This document shows, one piece after another, positions 42,950-51,061 of a stretch of 64,000 bases of DNA. The notes under the pieces were generated by a model. That model did not search any database and was not told where the DNA came from. It worked only from the letters and a program-made list of their open reading frames with translations. The position numbers and the translations under genes were made by a program. This DNA is from Enterovirga aerilata. Lineage in GTDB: Bacteria; Pseudomonadota; Alphaproteobacteria; Rhizobiales; Beijerinckiaceae. The first letter of the stretch is position 1, and each line of letters begins with the position of its first letter. The stretch lies in contig NZ_JABEPP010000004.1 in the NCBI RefSeq assembly GCF_013044135.1, positions 62,001-126,000 on the forward strand, written 5' to 3'.

Positions 42950-42964
42950 GGGAGGCTCGACGCG

Positions 42965-43089
42965 CCCCCTCTCCCCGGCGGGGAGAGGGTTGGGGTGAGG
43001 GGGGCGCGCGACGTCCGGAGAGGGCGCAGCCCCCTCACCCGGTCGCCCGCTGCCGCGGTCGACTCGACCTCTCCCCGCCGAGGAGAGGG
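42965..43089 (-). repeat. Mosaic intergenic repeat, copy A (inverted partner at 45074)
   Basis: This 125-base element holds a left hairpin (CCCCCTCTCCCC with GGGGAGAGGG), then CCCCCTCACCCGGTCGCC and a right hairpin, ending AGGAGAGGG. On the opposite strand the copy at 45074-45197 matches it with only a few differences in the arms: the 39-base left arm has two mismatches and the about 60-base right arm has six, by eye. It lies between urtE and urtD. Confidence 0.8.
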
Positions 43090-43124
43090 ATGCCCGCGCG
43101 TTTCCGAGCTCGGTCGCATGACCC

Positions 43125-43880
43125 TCACCGTCCCAGATACACTTCGATCACGCGCTCGTTCGCGCTGACCTGGTCGAGCGGGCCTTCGGCGAGGACCGAG
43201 CCCTCGTGCAGGCAGGTGACCTTCACGCCGAGGTCGCGCACGAAGACCATGTCGTGCTCGACGACCACCACGGCGCGCGTCCTGGCGATCTCGCGCAGGA
43301 GGTCGGCCGTGTCCGCCGTCTCCTGGTCGGTCATGCCGGCCGCGGGCTCGTCGACGAGCAGCAGCTTCGGCTCCTGCGCCAGCAGCATGCCGATCTCCAG
43401 CCATTGCTTCTGGCCGTGGCTGAGCTCGGCCGCCTTGCGGGCGCGATGGTCCTTCAGCCGGATGCGCTCGAGCAGCGAATCCACGCGCTCGCGCTCCGCC
43501 CGGCTCTCGCGCCAGAACAGGGTCGGGACGGCGCGCCGGTCCGCCTTGAGGGCGAGGCGGAGATTGTCCTCGACGGTGTGCATTTCGAACACGGTCGGGG
43601 TCTGGAACTTCCGCCCGATCCCGAGCTGCGCGATCGAGGCCTCGTCGAGCTTCGTCAGGTCGTACTTGCCGCCCTCGAAGCTGGCCTGGCCGGAGGTCGG
43701 CCGCGTCTTGCCCGTGATCACGTCCATCATGGTCGTCTTGCCGGCGCCGTTCGGGCCGATGATGGCGCGCATCTCGTGCTGGTCGATGGCCAGGGACAGG
43801 TTGTTCAACGCCCGGAAGCCGTCGAACACGACAGAGACCGCGTCGAGATAAAGGAGAGATGGCGTGGTCGTGGTCTGCAT
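43125..43880 (-). CDS. urtD: Urea ABC transporter ATP-binding protein UrtD
   Basis: This 251-residue LivG-class ATPase of the urea importer has Walker A GPNGAGKTTMMDVITGKTRP, the motif GIGRKFQTPTVFEMHTVEDNL (diagnostic of UrtD), signature LSHGQKQWLEIGMLLAQ and Walker B LLLVDEPAAGMTDQE. ATG start at 43880. It follows urtC by 5 bases on the minus strand, so the two are co-translated. The inverted repeat pair flanks the urtC-urtD block on both sides. Confidence 0.96.
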   Translation of the reverse strand: MQTTTTPSLLYLDAVSVVFDGFRALNNLSLAIDQHEMRAIIGPNGAGKTTMMDVITGKTRPTSGQASFEGGKYDLTKLDEASIAQLGIGRKFQTPTVFEMHTVEDNLRLALKADRRAVPTLFWRESRAERERVDSLLERIRLKDHRARKAAELSHGQKQWLEIGMLLAQEPKLLLVDEPAAGMTDQETADTADLLREIARTRAVVVVEHDMVFVRDLGVKVTCLHEGSVLAEGPLDQVSANERVIEVYLGR

Positions 43881-43885
43881 GGCGC

Positions 43886-45052
43886 CTACTCGGCCGGCAC
43901 CGGCGCGCCGCGGGAATCGATCGCCCGCGCCACGCCGTCCTCGTCCTCGATCTCCGCGACCGCCGGCCGGCGCCGCCCGGTCCACCACTCGGTGAAGGTG
44001 CCAAGGATGCCCTTGGGCAGGAACAGCGTGACCAGCACGAAGAGCGCGCCGAGCGCGAAGAGCCACAGTTCCGGCAGCATGCCGGTGAACCAGGTCTTGC
44101 CGGCGTTCACGACCACGCCGCCCAGCGCCGCCCCGGCGAGCGTGCCGCGCCCGCCGACCGCGACCCAGATCACCGTTTCGATGCTGTTGGCGGGCGCGAA
44201 TTCGGACGGGTTGATGATGCCGACCTGCGGCACGTAGAGCGCGCCCGCCAGGCCCGCGAGCATGGCCGAGACGGTCCAGACGAAGAGCTTGTAGTTCTCG
44301 ACCCGGTAGCCGATGAACCGCGTCCGGCTCTCCGCGTCGCGGATCGCGACCAGCACCTTGCCGAGCTTCGAGGTGACGATGAAGCGGCAGAGCAGGAACC
44401 CGCCCGCGAGCGCGAGCGCCGAGAGGGCGAAGAGCGCCGCGCGCGTGCCCTGCGCCTGGACGGGGAAGCCGAGGATGTCCTTGAAGTCGGTCAGCCCGTT
44501 ATTGCCGCCGAACCCCATGTCGTTGCGGAAGAAGGCGAGCAGCAGGGCGAAGGTCATCGCCTGGGTGATGATGGACAGGTAGACGCCCGTCACCCGTGAG
44601 CGGAACGCGAACCAGCCGAACACGAAGGCGAGGAGCCCCGGCGCCGCGAGCACCATCAGGGCCGCGAAGGGGAAATGGTCGAAGCCCCACCAGTACCAGG
44701 GCAGTTCCTTCCAGTTCAGGAAGACCATGAAGTCGGGCAGGACCGGGTTCGCGTAGACGCCGCGCGTCCCGATCTGCCGCATCAGGTACATGCCCATGGC
44801 GTAGCCGCCGAGGGCGAAGAACGCGCCGTGGCCGAGCGACAGGATTCCGGCATAGCCCCAGACGAGATCCACCGAGAGGGCGAGCAGCGCGTAGCACAGG
44901 TACTTGCCCAGCAGCGGCATCATGTAGTCCGGCACGTGCAGGGGCGAGCCGACCGGGAGCAGGAGGTTCGACATCGGCACGAGCACGGCCACCGCGAGCA
45001 CGATGGCGAGGAAGATGGTGCCGGTGCGGCCGAGAAGGCGGGCGGAGATCAT
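43886..45052 (-). CDS. urtC: Urea ABC transporter permease UrtC
   Basis: This 388-residue LivM-class permease has roughly nine membrane spans. The conserved SVDLVWGYAGILSLGHGAFFALGGYAMGMYLM, SIITQAMTFALLLAFFRNDMGFGGNNGLTDF and RDAESRTRFIGYRVENYKLFVWTVSAMLAG are characteristic of UrtC. It pairs with UrtB to form the urea channel. ATG 45052 (MISARLL) is preferred; the longer frame includes unrelated sequence from the mosaic repeat. The C-terminal 40 residues are an acidic tail. Confidence 0.95.
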   Translation of the reverse strand: MISARLLGRTGTIFLAIVLAVAVLVPMSNLLLPVGSPLHVPDYMMPLLGKYLCYALLALSVDLVWGYAGILSLGHGAFFALGGYAMGMYLMRQIGTRGVYANPVLPDFMVFLNWKELPWYWWGFDHFPFAALMVLAAPGLLAFVFGWFAFRSRVTGVYLSIITQAMTFALLLAFFRNDMGFGGNNGLTDFKDILGFPVQAQGTRAALFALSALALAGGFLLCRFIVTSKLGKVLVAIRDAESRTRFIGYRVENYKLFVWTVSAMLAGLAGALYVPQVGIINPSEFAPANSIETVIWVAVGGRGTLAGAALGGVVVNAGKTWFTGMLPELWLFALGALFVLVTLFLPKGILGTFTEWWTGRRRPAVAEIEDEDGVARAIDSRGAPVPAE

Positions 45053-45073
45053 GCGAGGAATCCCGCCGTGCAT

Positions 45074-45197
45074 CCCTTTCCCCAACGGGGAGAGGTCGAG
45101 TCGATCGCGCCAGCGGGCGACCGGGTGAGGGGGAGAGCGCTTTCCGGGTGAGGGTGGTCCCCCTCACCCCATCCCTCTCCCCGGCGGGGAGAGGGGG
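45074..45197 (+). repeat. Mosaic intergenic repeat, copy B (inverted partner of 42965)
   Basis: This 124-base element is the reverse complement of the 42965 copy with few changes. On the plus strand it starts CCCTTTCCCCAACGGGGAGAGG, contains GGGCGACCGGGTGAGGGGG, and ends with CTCTCCCCGGCGGGGAGAGG. It lies between urtC and urtB. The central spacer (about 25 bases) is not conserved between the copies. Confidence 0.8.
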
Positions 45198-45224
45198 CCC
45201 CTCGAGGATGCCCGAACGTCACCG

Positions 45225-46829
45225 CTAGGCCTCCACGAACCGGCCCTTGAGCGCGAACAGGCCGCGCGGGCGCTTCTGGATGAAGAGGATCACGGCCACG
45301 AGGAGCAGGATCTTGCCGAGGACGGCCCCCGCGACCGGCTCGAGGAGCTTGTTGGCGATGCCGATCGACATGGCGCCGACCAGCGTGCCCCAAAGGTTCC
45401 CGACGCCGCCGAAGACGACGACGAGGAAACTGTCGATGATGTAGCCCTGGCCGAGATTGGGCGAGACGTTGTCGATCTGGCTGAGCGCCACACCGGCGAT
45501 GCCCGCCACCCCGGAGCCGAGCCCGAAGGTCATCGCATCCACCCAGTCGGTCCTGATGCCCATCGCGCCCGCCATGCGGCGGTTCTGGGTGACGGCGCGG
45601 ATCTGCAGCCCGAGGCTCGTGTGCTTGAGCGCGACGAGCAGCGCCACGAAGACGGCCGTCGCGAAGAGCACGATGACGATGCGGTTCCAGGTGAGGGTCA
45701 GGCCCCAGAGATCGACCGAGCCCGACATCCAGGCCGGCGTGCCGACCTCCCGGTTCTGCGCGCCGAAGATCGACCGGACCGCCTGCTGCAGGATGAGCGA
45801 GATGCCCCAGGTGGCGAGCAGCGTCTCCAGCGGGCGGCCGTAGAGGAAGCGGATCACGCTGTGCTCGATGAGAACTCCGACCGCGCCGGCGACCAGGAAG
45901 GCGAGCGGCAGCGCGATGAAGAGCGAGGCGCCGAAGAGTTCGGGAAAGCGCGTGCGGATCACCTCCTGCACCATGAAGGTCGTGTAGGCGCCGAGCATGA
46001 CCATCTCGCCATGCGCCATGTTGATGACCCCCATGACCCCGAAGGTGATGGCGAGGCCGATCGCGGCCAACAGCAGGACGGAGCCGAGGCTGACCCCGTA
46101 GGCGACGTCCTGCGCGCGCTGCAGCAGCGCGAGCCGGCTCTCGATCGAGGATGCAGCCAATTGGGCGAGACCCCTCACCTCGTCCGGGGCTGATGGCGGG
46201 ATCTGGCGCAGCAGCGCGAGCGCGTCGCGGTCGCCCTTCGCGCGCAGAACCTCGACGGCGGCGACCTGGTCGGCGGCGGAGGCATCGGGCTTGGCGAGCG
46301 CGATGGAGGCGCGCGCCTCGCGGAAGGCGCGCAGCACGCCCGGATCCTGCTCGGCCGCGATGGCGCTCTCGATCGCGGCAAGCGCGCCGGCATCGCGGGA
46401 CTTGAACACGGCCGCGGCAGCCTCGATCCGGCGGCGCGGGTCGGGAGCGCGCAGCGTGAGCTGGCCCATGGCGGCATCGGCGGCGCGGCGCACCCGGTTG
46501 TTCAGGCGAACCGCCTTGAGATCGGCCGCGTTCGCCGTCGTCGCCTCGCCGGTGCGGGCGTCCTTGAGCCCGCCCGCAGGGTCGCGGATGAACACGGCCC
46601 TGTCGGCGGCCCGCACGAGGAGGCGCCCGGCCTGGAGCGCCGACACCACCTCCGCGGCGAGCGGATGGCCGCTCGCGGCGACGCCCTCGATCGCAGCCTC
46701 CGTCTCGGAATAGCTGTCCGCCGCGAAGCGCGCGAGCGCGTCCGTGTAGGCGTCGGCGCGGGCAGAGCCGGCCCCGAGCACGATGAGGCAGAGCGCGAAC
46801 GCAATCGCAGGGAAATTTCGCAGAACCAT
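45225..46829 (-). CDS. urtB: Urea ABC transporter permease UrtB
   Basis: This 534-residue LivH-class permease has a signal-like N-terminus (NFPAIAFALCLIVLGAGSARAD) and an about 230-residue periplasmic domain of helical repeats (for example RFAADSYSETEAAIEGVAASGHPLAAEVV, DPRRRIEAAAAVFKSRDAGALAAIESAI), which is typical for UrtB but absent in other LivH proteins. Membrane spans follow, with VNMAHGEMVMLGAYTTFMVQ and QIRAVTQNRRMAGAMGIRTD motifs. ATG at 46829 is the start; the longer frame to 46877 translates the palindromic element between urtA and urtB. Confidence 0.95.
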   Translation of the reverse strand: MVLRNFPAIAFALCLIVLGAGSARADAYTDALARFAADSYSETEAAIEGVAASGHPLAAEVVSALQAGRLLVRAADRAVFIRDPAGGLKDARTGEATTANAADLKAVRLNNRVRRAADAAMGQLTLRAPDPRRRIEAAAAVFKSRDAGALAAIESAIAAEQDPGVLRAFREARASIALAKPDASAADQVAAVEVLRAKGDRDALALLRQIPPSAPDEVRGLAQLAASSIESRLALLQRAQDVAYGVSLGSVLLLAAIGLAITFGVMGVINMAHGEMVMLGAYTTFMVQEVIRTRFPELFGASLFIALPLAFLVAGAVGVLIEHSVIRFLYGRPLETLLATWGISLILQQAVRSIFGAQNREVGTPAWMSGSVDLWGLTLTWNRIVIVLFATAVFVALLVALKHTSLGLQIRAVTQNRRMAGAMGIRTDWVDAMTFGLGSGVAGIAGVALSQIDNVSPNLGQGYIIDSFLVVVFGGVGNLWGTLVGAMSIGIANKLLEPVAGAVLGKILLLVAVILFIQKRPRGLFALKGRFVEA

Positions 46830-46846
46830 CAGACGCTCGTCTCGGG

Positions 46847-46934
46847 CGTCATGGCCGGGCTTGGCCCGGCCATCCACGTCGGGTCACGACGTCGCGCTTA
46901 TCGTGGATGCCCGGGCCAAGCCCGGGCATGACGG
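46847..46934. repeat. Paired palindromic (REP/BIME-like) element between urtB and urtA
   Basis: Two inverted arms face each other: CGTCATGGCCGGGCTTGGCC and onward (46847-46879) and ATGCCCGGGCCAAGCCCGGG and onward (46907-46934). Each arm is itself palindromic around GGGCTTGGCCC or GGGCCAAGCCC. It is the same family as the element at the ureD start. It lies between urtB and the urtA stop codon, and thus inside the urt operon transcript. Confidence 0.75.
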
Positions 46935-46958
46935 TTCAGAGGCTTGGGAAGGCGGCAC

Positions 46959-48242
46959 TCACGCGCCGCCGCACTTGCCGGTCTTGGTGTTGAAGTTGCC
47001 GCACTTCTTCTCGACCCAGTCGGCGACGAGGTCCTTCGAGCCATCGAGCTCCTTGGACCAGGCGTCGCCCGGGACGAGGCCCTCGGTCTTCCACACCACG
47101 TCGAACTGGCCGTTATCCTTGATCTCGCCGATGAAGACCGGCTTCGTGATGTGGTGGTTGGCGAGCATCTTCGAGACGCCGCCCGTCAGGTTCGGGGCCT
47201 CGGTGCCGGGCAGCGCGTCGATGACCTTGTCGGGATCGGTGGACTTCACCTTCTCGACCGCCTTCACCCACATGTTGAAGCCGATGACGTGCGCTTCCAT
47301 CGGATCGTTGGTCACGGCCTTCGGGTTCTTCTTGAAGGCCTGCCACTTGGCGATGAACTCCTTGTTCGCCGGCGTGTCGATCGACTGGAAGTAGTTCCAG
47401 GCCGCGAGATGGCCGACGAGGGGCTTGGTGTCGATGCCCGCGAGCTCCTCCTCGCCGACCGAGAAGGCGACGACCGGGATGTCGGTGGCCTTGATGCCCT
47501 GGTTGCCGAGCTCCTTGTAGAAGGGCACGTTGGCATCGCCGTTTATGGTCGAGACGACCGCCGTCTTCTTCCCCGCAGAACCGAATTTCTTGATGTCGGC
47601 CACGATCGTCTGCCAGTCGGCATGGCCGAACGGGGTGTAGTTGATCAGGATGTCCTCGTCCTTGACGCCCTTCGACTTGAGGTAGGCTTCGAGGATCTTG
47701 TTGGTGGTGCGCGGGTAGACGTAGTCGGTGCCGGCCAGCACCCAGCGCTGCACCTTCTCCTCCTTGGCGAGGTAGTCCACCGCCGGGATCGCCTGCTGGT
47801 TCGGGGCCGCGCCCGTGTAGAAGACGTTCCGCTCGCTCTCCTCGCCCTCGTATTGCACGGGGTAGAAGAGGATGTTGTTGAGCTCCTTGAAGACCGGCAG
47901 GACGGACTTGCGGGAGACCGAGGTCCAGCAGCCGAACACGGCCGCGACCTTGTGCTGCGAGATGAGCTCGCGCGCCTTCTCGGCGAAGAGCGGCCAGTTG
48001 GAAGCCGGGTCGACCACGACCGCCTCGAGCTTCCTGCCGAGCAGGCCGCCCTTCTTGTTCTGCTCCTCGATGAGGAAGAGCATCGTGTCCTTCAGGGTCG
48101 TCTCGCTGATCGCCATCGTGCCCGAGAGCGAGTGGAGGACGCCGACCTTGATCGTGTCCTGCGCGAAGGCCGCGCCAGCCGAGCCCACCAGCATGGCCGC
48201 GCCCGCGAGCGCGCCGACCGCTCCCCTTCTCGTGATTGTCAT
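46959..48242 (-). CDS. urtA: Urea ABC transporter substrate-binding protein UrtA
   Basis: This 427-residue periplasmic urea-binding protein has a signal peptide (MTITRRGAVGALAGAAMLVGSAGAAFA; the paired Arg make a Tat route possible) and a type 1 binding fold. Conserved motifs are IKVGVLHSLSGTMAISETTLKDTMLFLIEEQN, PASNWPLFAEKARELISQHKVAAVFGCWTSVSRKSVLPVF and LNNILFYPVQYEGEE. The C-terminus has paired cysteines (KKCGNFNTKTGKCGGA). ATG at 48242 is preceded by a sigma-54-type promoter. This first gene of the urt operon is likely the most abundant product. Confidence 0.97.
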   Translation of the reverse strand: MTITRRGAVGALAGAAMLVGSAGAAFAQDTIKVGVLHSLSGTMAISETTLKDTMLFLIEEQNKKGGLLGRKLEAVVVDPASNWPLFAEKARELISQHKVAAVFGCWTSVSRKSVLPVFKELNNILFYPVQYEGEESERNVFYTGAAPNQQAIPAVDYLAKEEKVQRWVLAGTDYVYPRTTNKILEAYLKSKGVKDEDILINYTPFGHADWQTIVADIKKFGSAGKKTAVVSTINGDANVPFYKELGNQGIKATDIPVVAFSVGEEELAGIDTKPLVGHLAAWNYFQSIDTPANKEFIAKWQAFKKNPKAVTNDPMEAHVIGFNMWVKAVEKVKSTDPDKVIDALPGTEAPNLTGGVSKMLANHHITKPVFIGEIKDNGQFDVVWKTEGLVPGDAWSKELDGSKDLVADWVEKKCGNFNTKTGKCGGA

Positions 48243-48295
48243 TGCGTGAGTCTCCGATGCCCAACTCTGGCTGGCCAGCAGCCTGCTGAGCGAGC

Positions 48296-48310
48296 GCAAG
48301 CGCTGTGCCA
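48296..48310 (-). promoter_or_regulatory. Sigma-54 (RpoN) promoter of the urt operon
   Basis: On the minus strand, TGGCAC-AGCGC-TTGC matches the -24/-12 consensus (TGGCAC-N5-TTGC) exactly, with the GG and GC doublets ten bases apart. The transcript would start about 12 bases downstream, giving a leader of roughly 40 bases before the urtA ATG at 48242. Confidence 0.8.
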
Positions 48311-48369
48311 GCGGAGACTCCGGGGAAGGGACGACAAGACGGCGCTGCACAACAACTCGGCAGCCGCCG

Positions 48370-48390
48370 CCTGCCTCAAAATTGGGCAGG
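48370..48390. promoter_or_regulatory. Inverted repeat upstream of the urt promoter, possible enhancer site
   Basis: CCTGCC (48370-48375) and GGCAGG (48385-48390) form a perfect 6-bp inverted repeat with a 9-base A/T-rich spacer (TCAAAATTG). It lies about 95 bases upstream of the predicted transcription start, in the position of a sigma-54 activator site. It does not match the canonical NtrC box (TGCAC..GGTGCA-type), so the binding protein is not known. Confidence 0.4.
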
Positions 48391-48443
48391 GCGTCCCGAT
48401 CTGCGGAGGAGACAGGCACGCGGCGGCGGCGGCCGCTGCAGGA

Positions 48444-48478
48444 TCGACCTCGCCCGCGCCAGTCTCTAGATTGGCGCG
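48444..48478 (+). promoter_or_regulatory. Candidate ureEFGJ promoter with overlapping 7-bp inverted repeat
   Basis: TCGACC (48444-48449) and TAGATT (48467-48472) are separated by 17 bases, as for a sigma-70-type promoter, with the ureE ATG at 48497. CGCGCCA (48455-48461) and TGGCGCG (48472-48478) form a perfect inverted repeat across the -10. This is a position for a repressor or a hairpin. The match to consensus is moderate. Confidence 0.4.
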
Positions 48479-48496
48479 ACATCCGGGACCGAGACC

Positions 48497-49138
48497 ATGC
48501 TCCGCGCCACCTCCATCGTCCGCCGCCCCGCCGTCAAGGCGGACCGTGTCGCCGACACGCTGACGCTCGACCACGAGGCCCGCCACCGGCGCCGCGTGGC
48601 GCTTACCGCGTCCGGCGGGCTCTCCTTCCTGCTCGACCTCGACAGGGCCGCCGTGCTCGACGACGGCGACGCCGTGAAGCTGGAGGACGGACGCCTCGTG
48701 CAGATCAGGGCGGCGCCCGAGAGGCTGATCGAGATCCGCACCGACAATCCGCTGAGGCTGATGAAGGTCGCCTGGCATATCGGGAACCGGCATGTGGCGG
48801 CCGAGATCACGGCGGACGCGATCTATATCGCGCATGATCACGTGCTCATGGAGATGGTGCGCGGGCTGGGTGCGAGCGCGACCGTCGTCGAGCGGCCCTT
48901 CCGGCCGGAGCGCGGCGCCTATCACGAGCACGGCCCGGATTGCGGGCACGATCACGGCCACGCCCAGGGTCACGGTCATGACCACGAGCACGGCCGCGAC
49001 GGCCATGCGCCTCACGCGCATGCACATGATCACGGGGCGCATGATCATGGGGCGGGCTGCGGCTGCGGGCACGATCACCATCACCACGGCCACGATCACG
49101 CCCACCACGGCCACGATCACGCCCACCGGCATGGCTGA
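48497..49138 (+). CDS. ureE: Urease accessory protein UreE with His-rich nickel-binding tail
   Basis: This 213-residue metallochaperone delivers nickel to UreG and UreD-UreF. It has the N-terminal beta domain (HEARHRRRVALTASGGLSFLLDLDRAAVLDDGD) and the dimer/nickel domain (NPLRLMKVAWHIGNRHVAAEI..., with the conserved His in WHIGNRH). After residue about 140 comes a tail of about 65 residues with more than 25 histidines and several acidic residues plus a CGCG motif. The tail is encoded partly by tandem DNA repeats. It opens the plus-strand ureE-F-G-J string, divergent from urtA; ureF overlaps its stop by 8 bases. Confidence 0.95.
   Translation: MLRATSIVRRPAVKADRVADTLTLDHEARHRRRVALTASGGLSFLLDLDRAAVLDDGDAVKLEDGRLVQIRAAPERLIEIRTDNPLRLMKVAWHIGNRHVAAEITADAIYIAHDHVLMEMVRGLGASATVVERPFRPERGAYHEHGPDCGHDHGHAQGHGHDHEHGRDGHAPHAHAHDHGAHDHGAGCGCGHDHHHHGHDHAHHGHDHAHRHG
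49091..49129 (+). repeat. Tandem repeat encoding the HDHAHHG nickel-binding motif
   Basis: The 21-base unit CACGATCACGCCCACCACGG plus one base (49091-49111) is repeated almost identically at 49112-49129, encoding two successive HDHAH-type blocks at the end of ureE. It ends just before the ureF start, so copy-number change would alter the UreE tail and could shift the ureF start context. Confidence 0.7.
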
Positions 49139-49808
49139 GGCGGGTTTCATCCCGCTGCTCTGCTGGCTGTCGCCGAGCTTCCCGGTCGGCGCCTATGCCT
49201 ATTCCCACGGGCTCGAATGGGCCGTGGAGGCGGGCGATATCCGCGACGAAGGCTCGCTCGCGGCATGGCTCGGCAGCATCCTGCAGGACGGGCTCGGGCG
49301 AAACGACGCGATCCTCCTGTGCGCGGCGCACCGGGCGGCGTCGGCCCGGGACGGCGCGGCGATCGCGGAGACGAACGAACTCGCCCTCGCGCTGGCGGGC
49401 TCGGCCGAGTTCAGGCTGGAGACCGCGCAGCAGGGAAGGAGCTTCCTCGATGCCGTGCGGGCGGCCTGGCCGCAGGACGGGATCGAGGATCTCGCCGCCG
49501 ATCTCGACGAGGTCGCCCTGCCTGTCGCGCTCGGCCTCGCGGCGGCCTGCCACGGCATCGATCGGGGCCAGACCGCGACCGCCTATCTGGCGGCGCTCGC
49601 CCAGAACCTCGTCTCCGCCGCGATCCGTCTGGCGCCGATCGGCCAGACCGCGGGGCAGCGCGTCGTGGCCCGATTGCTGCCTGATCTGGCGCGCCTGGCC
49701 GAGGAGGCCCTCGGCCAGGACCTGGACGACGTCGGCTCGTCGACCTTCCGGGCCGATCTCGGCTCCTTCAGACACGAGACGCAGTATACGAGGCTGTTCC
49801 GCTCATGA
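49131..49808 (+). CDS. ureF: Urease accessory protein UreF
   Basis: This 225-residue accessory protein is a helical GTPase-regulating partner of UreD-UreG during nickel insertion. Motifs are the N-terminal [26 protein letters not shown] (the proline-glycine-tyrosine/serine region is universal in UreF), [28 protein letters not shown], and the C-terminal [17 protein letters not shown], which contacts the apo-urease complex. ATG 49131 is inside the last codons of ureE (8-base overlap). It overlaps the following ureG start by 4 bases. Confidence 0.95.
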   Translation: MAEAGFIPLLCWLSPSFPVGAYAYSHGLEWAVEAGDIRDEGSLAAWLGSILQDGLGRNDAILLCAAHRAASARDGAAIAETNELALALAGSAEFRLETAQQGRSFLDAVRAAWPQDGIEDLAADLDEVALPVALGLAAACHGIDRGQTATAYLAALAQNLVSAAIRLAPIGQTAGQRVVARLLPDLARLAEEALGQDLDDVGSSTFRADLGSFRHETQYTRLFRS

Positions 49809-50431
49809 GCTCTTCCGCGCACGGGCCCCTGAGGGTGGGGATCGGCGGCCCCGTCGGGTCCGGCAAGACGGCCCTCATGGAGGCGCTCTGCAAGCGCTTT
49901 CGCGACCGCTACGACATCTGCGCGATCACGAACGACATCTACACCAAGGAGGATGCGCGGCTCCTGTCCGTCGCCGAGGCGCTGCCGCTCGAGCGCATCC
50001 TCGGGGTCGAGACGGGCGGCTGTCCGCACACGGCGATCCGCGAGGATTGCTCGATCAATCTCGCGGCCGTGGCCGAGATGCGCCGCAAGTTCCCGGCCCT
50101 CGACATGGTGCTGATCGAATCCGGCGGCGACAATCTGGCCGCGACCTTCTCGCCCGAGCTCGCCGACATCACGATCTACGTCATCGACGTCGCGGGGGGC
50201 GAGAAGATCCCGCGCAAGGGCGGCCCCGGCATCACCCGCTCCGACCTCCTCGTGGTCAACAAGATCGACCTCGCGCCGCTGGTCGGGGCCGATCTCGGGA
50301 TCATGGAGGCCGACACGCGCCGGATGCGCGGCGAGCGGCCCTACGTCTTCGCCAACATCCGCGCCGGCCACGGGGTCGACGCCGTCGCGCGCTTCATCGA
50401 ACGCTCCGGCGGTCTCGCCGCGGCGGCTTAA
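49805..50431 (+). CDS. ureG: Urease accessory GTPase UreG
   Basis: This 208-residue SIMIBI-class GTPase hydrolyses GTP to transfer nickel into urease. The P-loop is [19 protein letters not shown]. The metal-binding CPH motif sits in [19 protein letters not shown], the switch region is [18 protein letters not shown], and the G4-like motif is [17 protein letters not shown]. Length is normal. Overlaps of 4 bases at the 5' end couple it to ureF. Confidence 0.97.
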   Translation: MSSSAHGPLRVGIGGPVGSGKTALMEALCKRFRDRYDICAITNDIYTKEDARLLSVAEALPLERILGVETGGCPHTAIREDCSINLAAVAEMRRKFPALDMVLIESGGDNLAATFSPELADITIYVIDVAGGEKIPRKGGPGITRSDLLVVNKIDLAPLVGADLGIMEADTRRMRGERPYVFANIRAGHGVDAVARFIERSGGLAAAA

Positions 50432-50446
50432 CGGGAGAGATCAGGC

Positions 50447-51031
50447 ATGTCGCGCATCGCCCTCTGGGCAGCTCTGGGCCTCGTTTCCGGCGCGGGACCG
50501 GCCCTCGCGCATACCGGCTTCGGGGGCGTGTCGGGCTTCGGGCATGGCTTTTCCCATCCGTTCGGCGGGGCGGACCACGTGCTCGCCATGGTGGCGGTCG
50601 GCCTCATGGCGGCGCAGCTGGGCGGCCGCGCGCTTTGGGCGCTGCCGCTCGCCTTCCTGTCGATGATGACGATCGGCGGCGCGCTGGGGCTCGCCGGGTT
50701 CGAGCTGCCCTATGTGGAGCTGGGCATCGGCCTCTCCGTGGTGGCGTTCGGGCTCGCGATCGCGCTCCGGGCGGATGCGCCCCTGGCGCTCGCCACGGCC
50801 CTGATCGGCGCCTTCGCGCTCTTCCACGGCCATGCCCACGGGGCGGAGATGCCGGACACCGCCTCGGGACTTGCCTATGGGGCGGGCTTCGTCGTCGCGA
50901 CCGCGATCCTGCACGCGGCCGGAATCGCGATCGGGCTCATGCTCGGGCGGCTTTCCGCGCCGCGCATCCTCCGGGCCGCCGGCGGCGCCATCGCGCTTGC
51001 GGGGGTCGCGATCCTTGGGAAGCTCGTCTGA
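50447..51031 (+). CDS. ureJ: HupE/UreJ-family membrane protein (probable nickel permease)
   Basis: This 194-residue inner-membrane protein has a signal-like start (SRIALWAALGLVSGAGPALAHTGFG) and about six spans. HGFSHPFGGADHVLAMVAVGL is the metal-binding HupE/UreJ motif; further histidines (LFHGHAHGAEM) line the path. Proteins of this family take up nickel or cobalt for urease and hydrogenase. It follows ureG by 15 bases, which supports UreJ rather than HupE. It converges with glgA, which ends at 51062. Confidence 0.92.
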   Translation: MSRIALWAALGLVSGAGPALAHTGFGGVSGFGHGFSHPFGGADHVLAMVAVGLMAAQLGGRALWALPLAFLSMMTIGGALGLAGFELPYVELGIGLSVVAFGLAIALRADAPLALATALIGAFALFHGHAHGAEMPDTASGLAYGAGFVVATAILHAAGIAIGLMLGRLSAPRILRAAGGAIALAGVAILGKLV

Positions 51032-51061
51032 GGGCCGCGCCGCCGGGGCGGGCCGCCGTTT

